43,522 nucleotides of DNA from Holophagales bacterium UBA5704 (GTDB lineage Bacteria; Acidobacteriota; Thermoanaerobaculia; Multivoradales; UBA5704): positions 319-43,840 of the forward strand of contig DIHE01000115.1 in the NCBI GenBank assembly GCA_002420005.1, read 5' to 3'. The position numbers and the translations under genes were made by a program. Positions 1 to 7,881 of the stretch are shown piece after piece. The notes beneath the pieces are model-generated. The model was not told the DNA's origin. It made no database searches and saw only the letters and a list, made by a program, of their open reading frames with translations. Every line of letters begins with the position of its first letter. The first letter of the stretch is position 1.

Positions 1-2150
1 TCGATGTTGGTGATCCGCGCCCGTACCACGTCGCCCTTCTTGAGGACCTCGCTGGGGTGCTTGATGCGGCGCGTCCACGACATGTCGGAGATGTGCACCA
101 GGCCGTCGCGGTGGACGCCGATGTCCACGAAGGCGCCGAAATTGGTGACGTTGGAGACCCGCCCTTCCAGGCACATGCCGGGCTCCAGGTCCTTGACCGA
201 GGTCACGTCGGCACGCCACTCCGGCGTCTTGAACTCCGGGCGCGGGTCGCGGCCGGGGCGCAGCAGCTCGGTCTTGATGTCCTCCAGGGTGAAGGTGCCC
301 AGGCCGTGCGCCTCGTCCTTGAAGCGGGAGAAGTCGAGCCGGCCGACCACGTCCTGGTTGCCGATCATCTCGGGGAGCGGCACGGCGAGCGCGTCCGCCA
401 TCTTCTCCACCGCGTCATAGCGCTCCGGGTGGACCGCCGTGTTGTCCAGCGGATGGGCGCCGCCGCGCACGCGCAGGAATCCGGCGGCCAGCTCGAACGT
501 CTTGGGGCCGAAGCCGGTCACCTTGCGCAGAGCCTGCCGGGAGGAGAATGCGCCGTTGGCGTCGCGGAACTCGACGATCGCCCGGGCGAGGCGCTCGGAG
601 AGGCCGGAGACCCGGCGCAGCAGCGGCGCGGAGGCGGTGTTCAGCTCCACGCCGACCCGGTTCACAGCGCCTTCGACGGCGGTGTCCAGCTCGCGCTCCA
701 GCGACTTCTGGTCCACGTCGTGCTGGTACTGGCCGACGCCCATCGAGCGCGGCTCGATCTTCACCAGCTCGGCGAGCGGGTCTTGCAGCCGGCGGGCGAT
801 CGAGACCGCACCGCGCAGGGTGACGTCGAGCTGCGGCAGCTCCTCGCGGGCGACCGAGGAGGCCGAGTAGACCGAGGCGCCGGTCTCCGGCACGATGGCG
901 ACCACCACCTTGCGCAGCTTCTCGTCCGCCGCTTCCTGGATGACTTTGCGGGTGAACGCCTCGGTCTCGCGCCCGGCGGTGCCGTTGCCGATGGCGATCG
1001 CCTGCACGCCGTGCTGCGCGGCGAGGCGCAGGATGGTGCGCGCCGAGCCCGCCTCGTCGAGCTGCGGCTGCACGGGGTGGATGACGTCGGTCGCCACCAC
1101 GCGGCCGGTGGCGTCGACCACCGCGAGCTTGCAGCCGGTGCGGAAGCCGGGGTCGAGCCCCATCACCGGCACCTGGCCGAGCGGGGCCTGGAGGAGCAGG
1201 GCCTCCAGGTTGGCGCGGAAGACGGCGATCGCCTGGTTCTCGGCACGCTCGCGCATCTCGCCGCGCACCTCGTTGGTGAGCGAAGGCCGCAGCAACCGCT
1301 TGTAGCTGTCCGCCGTCGCCTCGGCCACCTGGCGGCCACACGGCGTCTCCAGCGGCACGCTCCAGGAACGCCCCAGCGCTTCGACCTCCCGGTCGTCATC
1401 CACCCGCAGGTCGGAGAGGAGGAAGCCCTCGCGCTCGCCGCGCAGGATGGCGAGCAGGCGGTGGGACGGGATGTCGCGCCCCGGCTCGTCGTGCTCGAAG
1501 TAGTCGCGGTAGGTGGCGGCCTCCGGCTCGCTCTCCTTGCCGGGGAGGACGCGGACGCGCAGCACACCCTCGGCGGCGAGCACCTTGCGCAGATCGGCGC
1601 GGCGCTCCGCGCTCTCGGAAAGACGCTCGGCCAGGATGTCGCGCGCCCCGGCCAGGGCGGCGGCGGCGTCCTCGACGCCCTTCTCGGCATCGACGAACGA
1701 ACCCGCCAGCTCCTCCGGCAGATCGCGGCCCGCGGCGCCGGCCAGGAGGGCGTCGGCGAGCGGCTCCAGGCCCTTCTCGCGGGCGATCTGGGCGCGGGTG
1801 CGGCGCTTCGGCTTGTAGGGGAGATAGAGGTCTTCCAGCTCCGACTTGGTGAGGGCGGCGCGGATGCTCGCCTCCAGCTCGTCGGTCAGCTTGCCTTGCT
1901 CGCGGATGCTCTCCAGGATGGCGTCGCGGCGCTCGGCGAGCTCCAGGAAGTACTCGCGGCGCTTGGCGAGCGTCTCCAGCTGGAGGTCTTCGAGGCCGCC
2001 GGTGGCCTCCTTCCGGTAGCGGGCGACGAAGGGCACGGTCGCCCCTTCGGAGAACAGCGCGGCGGCGGCGTCCACCTGGTGCGGCCGGCAGCCGACCTCC
2101 GCGGCGATGAGATCGATGAATCGGGGTTCCAACAGGGCGGTCTTGCTCAT
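1..2150 (-). CDS. tex: Tex-family S1 RNA-binding transcription accessory protein (3' end cut)
   Basis: Read on the minus strand from the ATG at 2150 (protein begins MSKTALLEPRFIDLIAAEVG) the frame stays open to the window edge, giving about 716 residues of a family usually near 750-800. The N-terminal Tex helices (VPFVARYRKEATGGL), the central YqgF-like and helix-hairpin-helix regions, and most of a C-terminal S1 domain (GMCLEGRVSNVTNFGAFVD then GLVHISDMS) are recognisable. Tex proteins bind nucleic acid and act with RNA polymerase in transcription; the exact role here is inferred from the family. A GGAG-like Shine-Dalgarno lies just before the ATG. It is divergent from the STAND gene, with about 97 bp between them. 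Long open frames on the opposite strand are shadows of its codon bias. Confidence 0.95.
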   Translation of the reverse strand, partial: MSKTALLEPRFIDLIAAEVGCRPHQVDAAAALFSEGATVPFVARYRKEATGGLEDLQLETLAKRREYFLELAERRDAILESIREQGKLTDELEASIRAALTKSELEDLYLPYKPKRRTRAQIAREKGLEPLADALLAGAAGRDLPEELAGSFVDAEKGVEDAAAALAGARDILAERLSESAERRADLRKVLAAEGVLRVRVLPGKESEPEAATYRDYFEHDEPGRDIPSHRLLAILRGEREGFLLSDLRVDDDREVEALGRSWSVPLETPCGRQVAEATADSYKRLLRPSLTNEVRGEMRERAENQAIAVFRANLEALLLQAPLGQVPVMGLDPGFRTGCKLAVVDATGRVVATDVIHPVQPQLDEAGSARTILRLAAQHGVQAIAIGNGTAGRETEAFTRKVIQEAADEKLRKVVVAIVPETGASVYSASSVAREELPQLDVTLRGAVSIARRLQDPLAELVKIEPRSMGVGQYQHDVDQKSLERELDTAVEGAVNRVGVELNTASAPLLRRVSGLSERLARAIVEFRDANGAFSSRQALRKVTGFGPKTFELAAGFLRVRGGAHPLDNTAVHPERYDAVEKMADALAVPLPEMIGNQDVVGRLDFSRFKDEAHGLGTFTLEDIKTELLRPGRDPRPEFKTPEWRADVTSVKDLEPGMCLEGRVSNVTNFGAFVDIGVHRDGLVHISDMSWTRRIKHPSEVLKKGDVVRARITNI

Positions 2151-2218
2151 GGGGGTCTCCTCGGGGGGTGCTCTCGGCGCGGGAGCGTATCAGACCCTCA
2201 CCCCCGGCTCCTCTCCGC

Positions 2219-2224
2219 TACAAT
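2219..2224 (+). promoter_or_regulatory. Possible -10 hexamer for the STAND gene
   Basis: TACAAT lies 23 nt before the ATG at 2248, in the tex/STAND intergenic gap. No good -35 is visible at normal spacing and there is no Shine-Dalgarno before the ATG. Weak, single-motif evidence. Confidence 0.3.
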
Positions 2225-2247
2225 CTTTGTGTTTCCCGGAACACCCC

Positions 2248-5142
2248 ATGAGCGACGCACCCCGCCAGGAGATCCCGCTGCCCAAGGGGGACGACGACTT
2301 CGAAGATCTCGTCCTGGCCCTCTTCCGCGAGGTCTGGCGGGATTCGGGCGCCAAGCTCCACGGCCGCCGTGGCCAGCGGCAGGATGGTGTCGACCTCTAT
2401 GGAGAGGATCGCTTTGGAGGCTCCGGGTTGAACGGCGTCCAGTGCAAACACCACGGCTCGGCCACCCCGATCAAAGACCAGGTTCTCGCGGCCGAGCTTC
2501 GGGAGGAGGTGGAGAAAGCCAAGGGCTTTCAACCTCCTCTCCAGCGCTTCGTCTTCGCCACCACGGCCAAGCGCAGCGCGACGCTCGATCAACAGGCGAG
2601 GGTTCTGACGGCGCTACATAGAAGGGACGGTTTCTTCGCCGTGGATGTCCTGGGCTGGGAGGACATTGAGGACCTGCTCCGGCAATCTCCCGGCGTGCTG
2701 GCCTGGTATCGCGACGAGAGGGCCAAGCTCCCCGAGCTCCTCCTCGACCTCGGCCGCCTCCCCATCCCCGGCCCCCACTTCGTCGGCCGCGACGCCGAGC
2801 TTGCCCGCCTCGACGCCGCCTGGGAGGACCCGGCCATCCACGTCCTAACCCTCGTCGCCTTCGGAGGCGTCGGCAAATCCGCCCTGGTGGCCCGCTGGCT
2901 GGATCGCATGGCGGCAGCCGGATGGCGCGGGGCCGCGCGGGTCCTCGACTGGTCGTTCTACAGCCAGGGCACGGGGGACCGGGTCACCTCCGTCGAGCCG
3001 TTCATCGATTACGCTCTCCGCTTCTTCGGCGATCCCGACCCCAAGGCCGGTTCCCTCCACGCCCGCGGCGCGCGGCTCGCTTATCTAGTCAGGAAGGAGC
3101 GATCGCTGCTCGTCCTCGACGGTATCGAGCCCCTGCAATACCCGCCGGGGCGGCCGGAGATCGAAGGGCGTCTCAAGGACCTGGGCCTCGCGGCCCTCCT
3201 CAAAGGGCTGGCTGCGGGCAACCCGGGTCTTTGCGTGGTCACCACCCGGGAACGGATCGCCGACCTCGCCGGCCACCCCAGCACGGCGCCGCAGATTCCC
3301 CTGGAGGACTTGGACCCCGGCGCAGCCGTGGCTCTGCTTCGCCAGCACGGCGTGGACGGCCGGGAGAAGGAGCTAGCCGCCACGGTCCAGGAGTTTCGGC
3401 GCCACGCCCTCACCCTGACCCTCCTCGGCAACTTCCTGCGCCGGGCGCACGGCGGCGACGTCCGCAAGCGGCGCGAGATCGACCTCCACCGGGCCGCTGA
3501 GACACAGGGCGGCCACGCCTTCCGCGTGATCGCCGCCTATGCCCGCTGGCTGGGGGAGGGACCGGAGCTGGCTATTCTCCGCCTCCTCGGTCTCTTCGAT
3601 CGCCCCGCGGAAGCCGGAGCCCTTAAAGCCCTGCGCACCGCGCCGCCAATCCCGGGGCTCACGGAGGCCCTGGCGGACCTCTCGGAGGAGGATTGGCATC
3701 TAGCCATCGCCACACTGAGGGAACACAACCTGCTGGCGGCGGCCCATCCACGCGAGCCGGAAACCCTCGACACCCATCCCCTTGTCCGCGCCTTCTTCGC
3801 GGAAGAGTTAGAGAGCCACCGACCGGCCGCCTGGAGACTAGGTAACTTCCTCCTCTTCGAACACTTGTGCGATGCGGTGCCGGAATTTCCCGAGACCCTG
3901 GAAGCGGTGCAGCCCCTCTATGCAGCCGTCGTCCACGGATGCCGGGCAGGGCGCCATCTGGAGGTAATGTATGAGGTCTACATTCCACGGATCCAACGGT
4001 GGAACAATCATTACTTCTCTACAGGATTTGGAGCCTTTGACTCGGAGCTGATGGCGCTGGCCGCCTTCTTCGAGCGACCCTGGTCCCAGCCTTCCGCCTG
4101 CCTCACCGCAGGTTTGCAGGAGTTCGTCCTAAACCAGGTCGGCTTTCAACTACGCAAATTGGGCCGATTAGTGGCGGCGGTCGAGCCGATGCAGACAGGG
4201 TTAGATTTCAGCATCAGAAGAAAGGCCTGGCACAATGCGTCTGTACAAGCCTGCAATCTTGGCGAGCTAACCCTAATTCTCGGGAAGGTGACTCGCGCTA
4301 TAGCTTTCGCCGAGCGGAGCGCCAGTTTTGCAGACCTTTGCAGCCACGCCATCTGTAAAAGTTCTAGCCAGGTGACCTGGGCCGACGCTCTGCACCAAGC
4401 GGGTCGGTGGGAGGAGAGCGCGGCGGCCTTCCGCGAGGCCGAGGCGATGCAGGCGGAGCGGCAGCCGGAGTACCCCCGGCTCTACGGACTTCCGGGTTTT
4501 CAATTCTGCGATCTACTGCTGGGCCGGGCGGAGCCGGAGGCCGGGTCCGGGCTGGACGGGCTCGCCTGGCTGGGCTCCCACCCGGAGGAGGCGGAGCGGT
4601 TCCGGGAAGCCTGCCGGGAGGTGCTGGAGCGGGGCCGGGAGGCATTGGAGATTCTTCTAAGGGACTCGCGAAATCTTTTCGATGTCGCCTTGAATCACCT
4701 CACCCTGGCACGCGCCAACCTCGGGCTGGCCCTGACGACTTCCGGAGACGACCGCACCGCCGGGCTCGCCCAGGCCGCCGAGCCCCTGGACCGGGCGGTG
4801 GACGGTCTGCGGCGAGCCGGACAAGAGCAATATCTGCCCAACGGCCTCCTAGCCCGCGTCGCCCTTCGGCGCTTCTGTTCCGACTTCCCCGGCGCTGCGG
4901 CGGACCTCGCCGAGGTCCTGGAGATCGCCGAGCGCGGGCCAATGCGGTTGCACGAGTGCGACGCGCACCTCGAATGGGCGCGCCTCTGCCGGGACCAGGG
5001 GGATCTCGCCACGGCGCGGCGGCATGTGGCGCGGGCGCGGGAACTGGTGGAGGAGACCGGGTATGGGCGGAGGGCGCGGGAGGTGGGGTGGCTGGCGGAG
5101 ACTCTCGGCCTGGGAGAAGGTGGTACCATCGGGTCATGGTGA
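2248..5142 (+). CDS. Mrr-like nuclease / STAND NTPase / TPR protein, putative defence sensor
   Basis: A 964-aa protein with three parts. Residues 15-130 look like a PD-(D/E)XK restriction-endonuclease fold of Mrr type: FEDLV helix, DGVD at 46-49, QCK at 65-67. Residues 175-400 are a STAND/NB-ARC-like NTPase: FVGRDAEL lead-in, Walker A GGVGKSAL (206-213), the family motif SFYSQGT (236-242), Walker B LLVLDGIE (287-294), a VTTRE sensor and a GxP-like LTLLGNFL. A winged-helix-like stretch ends with THPLVRAFF (about 509-517), then degenerate TPR helices run to the C-terminus. Proteins of this plan, such as Avs/Antigin-type systems, sense a ligand through the repeats and activate the effector; antiphage action here is inference. 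The start at 2248 keeps the gene out of tex; an upstream in-frame ATG at 2107 lies inside tex and was not used. TACAAT at 2219-2224 could be a -10. The stop overlaps the downstream antitoxin start by 7 nt. Confidence 0.85.
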   Translation: MSDAPRQEIPLPKGDDDFEDLVLALFREVWRDSGAKLHGRRGQRQDGVDLYGEDRFGGSGLNGVQCKHHGSATPIKDQVLAAELREEVEKAKGFQPPLQRFVFATTAKRSATLDQQARVLTALHRRDGFFAVDVLGWEDIEDLLRQSPGVLAWYRDERAKLPELLLDLGRLPIPGPHFVGRDAELARLDAAWEDPAIHVLTLVAFGGVGKSALVARWLDRMAAAGWRGAARVLDWSFYSQGTGDRVTSVEPFIDYALRFFGDPDPKAGSLHARGARLAYLVRKERSLLVLDGIEPLQYPPGRPEIEGRLKDLGLAALLKGLAAGNPGLCVVTTRERIADLAGHPSTAPQIPLEDLDPGAAVALLRQHGVDGREKELAATVQEFRRHALTLTLLGNFLRRAHGGDVRKRREIDLHRAAETQGGHAFRVIAAYARWLGEGPELAILRLLGLFDRPAEAGALKALRTAPPIPGLTEALADLSEEDWHLAIATLREHNLLAAAHPREPETLDTHPLVRAFFAEELESHRPAAWRLGNFLLFEHLCDAVPEFPETLEAVQPLYAAVVHGCRAGRHLEVMYEVYIPRIQRWNNHYFSTGFGAFDSELMALAAFFERPWSQPSACLTAGLQEFVLNQVGFQLRKLGRLVAAVEPMQTGLDFSIRRKAWHNASVQACNLGELTLILGKVTRAIAFAERSASFADLCSHAICKSSSQVTWADALHQAGRWEESAAAFREAEAMQAERQPEYPRLYGLPGFQFCDLLLGRAEPEAGSGLDGLAWLGSHPEEAERFREACREVLERGREALEILLRDSRNLFDVALNHLTLARANLGLALTTSGDDRTAGLAQAAEPLDRAVDGLRRAGQEQYLPNGLLARVALRRFCSDFPGAAADLAEVLEIAERGPMRLHECDAHLEWARLCRDQGDLATARRHVARARELVEETGYGRRAREVGWLAETLGLGEGGTIGSW

Positions 5143-5360
5143 CGCCGGACCTTGAACGATCCCTCCTGCACCTGCCCGTGCAAGACCGGGCGCATCTGGC
5201 GCACCTCCTTCTCGAAAGCCTGGATCAGCTTCCGCAAAAGGAAGCTCGGGAGCTTTGGGTTGAAGAGGCTCGGCGTCGCGCCGACGAGATCGACCAAGGC
5301 AAAGTCCAGATGGTTTCCGGCGACGAGCTGGAGAGGCAGGTCCAAGAGCTCTTCAGGTGA
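5136..5360 (+). CDS. TIGR02574-type addiction module antitoxin
   Basis: A 74-aa acidic helical protein starting MVTPDLERSLLHLP and ending LERQVQELFR. The pattern of LxxxDRAxLAxLLLESL followed by an acidic LWVEEARRRADEID segment is typical of the putative addiction module component family (TIGR02574), antitoxins that neutralise RelE/ParE-like toxins and usually autorepress. Its ATG overlaps the end of the STAND gene (stop at 5140-5142), and its stop overlaps the toxin start. TACCAT at 5124-5129 sits only 6 nt upstream of the ATG, so the pair may also have its own leaderless promoter inside the STAND gene. It has no Shine-Dalgarno, so translation either couples to the upstream gene or starts leaderless. 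Confidence 0.85.
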   Translation: MVTPDLERSLLHLPVQDRAHLAHLLLESLDQLPQKEARELWVEEARRRADEIDQGKVQMVSGDELERQVQELFR

Positions 5361-5650
5361 GATACCGCCTTCACCCGGAGGCGGCTGCCGAACACAAGCG
5401 GCAGGTCGCCTGGTACGAGGAGAGGCAGGCAGGCCTGGGGCGGCGCTACCATGCCGAGTATCTGTCTGCGCTGGCCCTCGCACTGGCGGCTCCGCACCGA
5501 TACAAGATCGTCCGTCAGCCGGCCATCCGGCGCATCGGATTCCGCGTATTTCACTTTGATCTCATCTACCGGGAGGCCGGAGGTGTGGTCGAAGTGCTGG
5601 CCGTCGCGCCCCAACGTCGCGAGCCATCCTACTGGGCATCGCGGCTCTGA
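5357..5650 (+). CDS. RelE/ParE superfamily toxin
   Basis: A 97-aa basic protein that starts at GTG 5357, overlapping the antitoxin stop in a GTGA arrangement. The N-terminal helix pair (AAAEHKRQVAWYEERQAGLG) and the C-terminal strand motif VLAVAPQRREPSYW are those of RelE/ParE toxins that partner TIGR02574 antitoxins. RelE members cleave mRNA on the ribosome while ParE members poison gyrase; the sequence alone does not decide which applies here. The overlaps imply co-translation with the antitoxin. The module is complete, with no frameshift seen. Confidence 0.88.
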   Translation: MRYRLHPEAAAEHKRQVAWYEERQAGLGRRYHAEYLSALALALAAPHRYKIVRQPAIRRIGFRVFHFDLIYREAGGVVEVLAVAPQRREPSYWASRL

Positions 5651-5676
5651 CCTCCAACGAGCCGCCGGGATACCCG

Positions 5677-5703
5677 GGAACTCTTCCTCCCTCCCGGCGT
5701 TGC
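5677..5703 (+). promoter_or_regulatory. Candidate ECF sigma autoregulatory promoter
   Basis: GGAACT (5677-5682), a 15-nt spacer and CGTTGC (5698-5703) resemble the GGAAC...CGT layout used by many ECF sigma factors. It lies directly upstream of an ECF sigma gene, and such genes often activate themselves. The spacer is slightly short, so this is tentative. Confidence 0.35.
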
Positions 5704-5719
5704 AATGGATGGAGAACAG

Positions 5720-6310
5720 ATGAGCGAGCCCCTGATCCACAGCGAGTCCCCGAGCGATGCCGAGCTGATGGCGCGCGTGCGCGGCGGGGACCGGGACGCC
5801 TTCGCCCACCTAATGGACCGCCACAAGGACGCCGTGGTCAACTACCTGACCCGGCTGACCGGCGACCGGGACCGCGGCGAGGACCTGGCGCAGGAGACCT
5901 TCCTGCGGCTCTGGCGTACCGCGGCCTCCTACGTCGAGCAAGGGTACCTGCGGGCGCTCCTCTTCCGCATCGCCACCAACCTGGTGCGCTCCGCAGAGCG
6001 GCGGGAGAAGCGGTTCCGCCTGCTCCTCCCCTTCCTGCGGTGGCGGGATCATGCCGAGCCCGCCGCGCCGTCGGGGCTGCTGCTCCAGGAGCTGCACCGG
6101 GAGGTGGCGGGTGCGCTGGCGGCCTTGCCGTTGCATTGGCGGGTGCCGCTGGTTCTCCACGAGATCGAGGGCTGGTCCTATGCGGACGTCGCCCGGGAGC
6201 TGGGATGCCGCGAAGGGACCGTGAAGTCGCGGATCTTTCGCGGCCGGCAACAACTGCGGCAGACGCTTCAGCCCTATTGGCAAGGAGGAACGGCATGGAA
6301 GACCACGTAG
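5720..6310 (+). CDS. ECF-type RNA polymerase sigma factor
   Basis: A protein of about 196 aa. Region 2 is clear (AFAHLMDRHKDAVVNYLTRL, then GEDLAQETFLRLWR) and region 4 carries the helix-turn-helix ELGCREGTVKSRIFRGRQQL. There is no region 1.1 or 3, as expected for an ECF (group 4) sigma factor. It redirects RNA polymerase to an alternative regulon. The ATG at 5720 follows GGAGA at 5711-5715; an in-frame ATG at 5705 would add five residues and is less well placed. The 3' end overlaps the anti-sigma-like gene by 16 nt, indicating an operon with 6295-6702 and probably 6716-7447. A possible self-recognised promoter lies upstream. Confidence 0.92.
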   Translation: MSEPLIHSESPSDAELMARVRGGDRDAFAHLMDRHKDAVVNYLTRLTGDRDRGEDLAQETFLRLWRTAASYVEQGYLRALLFRIATNLVRSAERREKRFRLLLPFLRWRDHAEPAAPSGLLLQELHREVAGALAALPLHWRVPLVLHEIEGWSYADVARELGCREGTVKSRIFRGRQQLRQTLQPYWQGGTAWKTT

Positions 6311-6702
6311 GCCGGCTGCTGCGCGAGCTGCCGCGCGAGACCGCCCGGCCGGGGTTCACCCGGCGCGTCCTGGCGCGGCTCGACGAGCCGGCCGAGGCGC
6401 CCGTCTGGCACCGCGGGGGATGGCGCCTGCGCACGGCCCTGGCCGCGGCGGCCCTCGCCCTGGTGGTGACGGCCGGCTGGGTGCGTCTCGACCGCGCCCG
6501 CGAAGAGGCGCAGACCGCCGAAGCCCGGCGGCTGCTCCAGGAGATCCGCGCCGAGCACGATCGCCTGGAGCAGGATCTGAACGACCTTTCGGCACCGCTC
6601 TACCTGGGCGGTGACGAGCAGATGGATCTGGTGCTCGATCTGGACAACGTCCCCAGGGAGGCCGGGCCGGTGCCCGCCGCCTTCCGCAATGACACTTTTT
6701 GA
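6295..6702 (+). CDS. Single-pass membrane anti-sigma-like protein
   Basis: A 135-aa protein (MEDHVGRLLRELPRETARPG) preceded by AAGGAGG and overlapping the sigma gene by 16 nt. It has a short cytoplasmic N-terminus, one hydrophobic helix at about residues 46-62 (LAAAALALVVTAGWV), then a charged probable coiled coil (ARRLLQEIRAEHDRLEQDL) in the periplasm. The layout and position fit an anti-sigma factor, but the HxxxCxxC zinc motif of ZAS-type anti-sigma factors is absent. The assignment therefore rests on topology and context. No other family was recognised. Confidence 0.6.
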   Translation: MEDHVGRLLRELPRETARPGFTRRVLARLDEPAEAPVWHRGGWRLRTALAAAALALVVTAGWVRLDRAREEAQTAEARRLLQEIRAEHDRLEQDLNDLSAPLYLGGDEQMDLVLDLDNVPREAGPVPAAFRNDTF

Positions 6703-6715
6703 AGGAGATCCAACG

Positions 6716-7447
6716 ATGAAGACCATGGCACACCGCATCGCGGCGGCCGGCCTGCTGGCCCTGCTGGGCTCCGGCGCCGCCGCCTGGGCCCGGCCGGACG
6801 GAGACAACGAAGAGAAGACGGTGGAGAAGCGCCGCATCGTCATCGTGAACCAGGACGGCGAGGAGAAGGTCATCGAAGGGGAAGGCCTGATGGTCCGCCG
6901 CGGCTATCTGGGCGTCGCACTGACCGAGATGACCCCCGAGCTGCGCAGCCACTTCGGCGTGCCGGAGTCGGCCGGCGTCATGGTCTCCCGGGTCGAGCCC
7001 GGGAGCCCGGCGGACAAGGCCGGCATCGAAGTGGGCGACGTCCTCACGCGGATCGACGGCAAGGATGTGCAGACGAGCTTCGAGGTGCGCTCCAAGGCGC
7101 GCGGGTACGAGGAAGGCCGGCAGGTGCCGATCGAGATCTGGCGCGGCGGCAAGGCGCAGACCGTCACCGCGACCGTGGCCCTGCGCGAACGGCCCGAGAT
7201 GGACATGGGACCGCTCTTCCTGCGCCATGGCGACGGCGAAGGCCCGACGGTGCTGCGGCTGAATGCCGAGATCGACGGTCTGCCGCAGCATATCGAGCTG
7301 CCGCCGCCGGGAGCAGGGGGAGACACCGAGATGCGCTGGGTGCAGCGCGAGCGCTCCCCGCGCGAGCGCCAGCTCGAAAAGCGGCTCCAGGAGCTGGAGA
7401 AGCGGCTTGCCGAGCTCGAGAAGCTGCTCACCAAGAAAGGCGGCTGA
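6716..7447 (+). CDS. Secreted PDZ-domain protein with C-terminal coiled coil
   Basis: A 243-aa protein. It has a Sec-type signal peptide (about 1-26, hydrophobic run then AWA), an acidic/basic stretch, and a PDZ domain at about 60-150 (GYLGVALTEMTPEL, VSRVEPGSPADKAGIEVGDV). A C-terminal heptad coiled coil ends ELEKRLAELEKLLTKKGG. There is no trypsin-like domain, so it is not itself a DegP/HtrA protease. AAGGAGA precedes the ATG and the gap from the anti-sigma-like gene is 13 nt. It may be a periplasmic peptide sensor or scaffold in the sigma pathway, comparable in logic to PDZ proteins of envelope stress responses. That role is inferred from the operon. Confidence 0.85.
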   Translation: MKTMAHRIAAAGLLALLGSGAAAWARPDGDNEEKTVEKRRIVIVNQDGEEKVIEGEGLMVRRGYLGVALTEMTPELRSHFGVPESAGVMVSRVEPGSPADKAGIEVGDVLTRIDGKDVQTSFEVRSKARGYEEGRQVPIEIWRGGKAQTVTATVALRERPEMDMGPLFLRHGDGEGPTVLRLNAEIDGLPQHIELPPPGAGGDTEMRWVQRERSPRERQLEKRLQELEKRLAELEKLLTKKGG

Positions 7448-7450
7448 GCC

Positions 7451-7780
7451 TCACCCCTCCACGGTGTCCCCCGCCGTGGCGCACGCACCGCAGGGGCAGA
7501 TCTCGCGCAGGAACTCGTAGCGGTAGATGCCGGTGCCGTGACCGTCCGACCAGCCGATCGAGATGGCGTAGTTGCCGACCGGCTGGATGGAGGTGGCGGT
7601 CACCGGCCTGGCCGGCGGCTGATAGCGGATCTGCCCCGTATGCCCCTGGCAGCCGGCGCAGGGGCACCAACCCCGCAGATAGTCATACGGATACTCGGCG
7701 ACGTGATGGTCGCTCCAGGTCAGGCGCAGGCGGCTCGCTTCGGGGAGCCGCCGCGCTTCGGTGAGGACGGGTGTGGGCAT
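7451..7780 (-). CDS. DUF971 / GBBH-like N-terminal domain protein
   Basis: A 109-aa stand-alone protein. Diagnostic segments are LRGWCPCAGCQGHTGQ, VGNYAISIGWSDGHGTGIY and YEFLREICPCGACA. This is the DUF971 fold (gamma-butyrobetaine hydroxylase-like N-terminal, zinc-binding), seen alone or fused to Mrp/ApbC-type Fe-S proteins in bacteria. The paired CxxC-like cysteines are compatible with metal binding. It is convergent with the PDZ gene, with only 3 nt between the stops. No enzyme activity can be assigned. Confidence 0.9.
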   Translation of the reverse strand: MPTPVLTEARRLPEASRLRLTWSDHHVAEYPYDYLRGWCPCAGCQGHTGQIRYQPPARPVTATSIQPVGNYAISIGWSDGHGTGIYRYEFLREICPCGACATAGDTVEG

Positions 7781-7881
7781 AGGGGACCTCGGCCAGACGG
7801 CCCGGCGGCGGGAAACCCCGGGCGGCCTTCGATCGTACCATCCGTGATAAGAAAGAGACGGAGCCTGAAAGGAGAATCATC

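Noticed and set aside
2107..2247. 47-residue N-terminal extension of the STAND protein
   Set aside because: It begins inside tex on the opposite strand and has no nuclease-domain similarity.
57..2621. 854-aa plus-strand open frame opposite tex
   Set aside because: Its protein is low-complexity Arg/Gly/Ala/Leu sequence and the antisense strand encodes an unmistakable Tex protein with an S1 domain. High GC3 keeps the opposite frame open.
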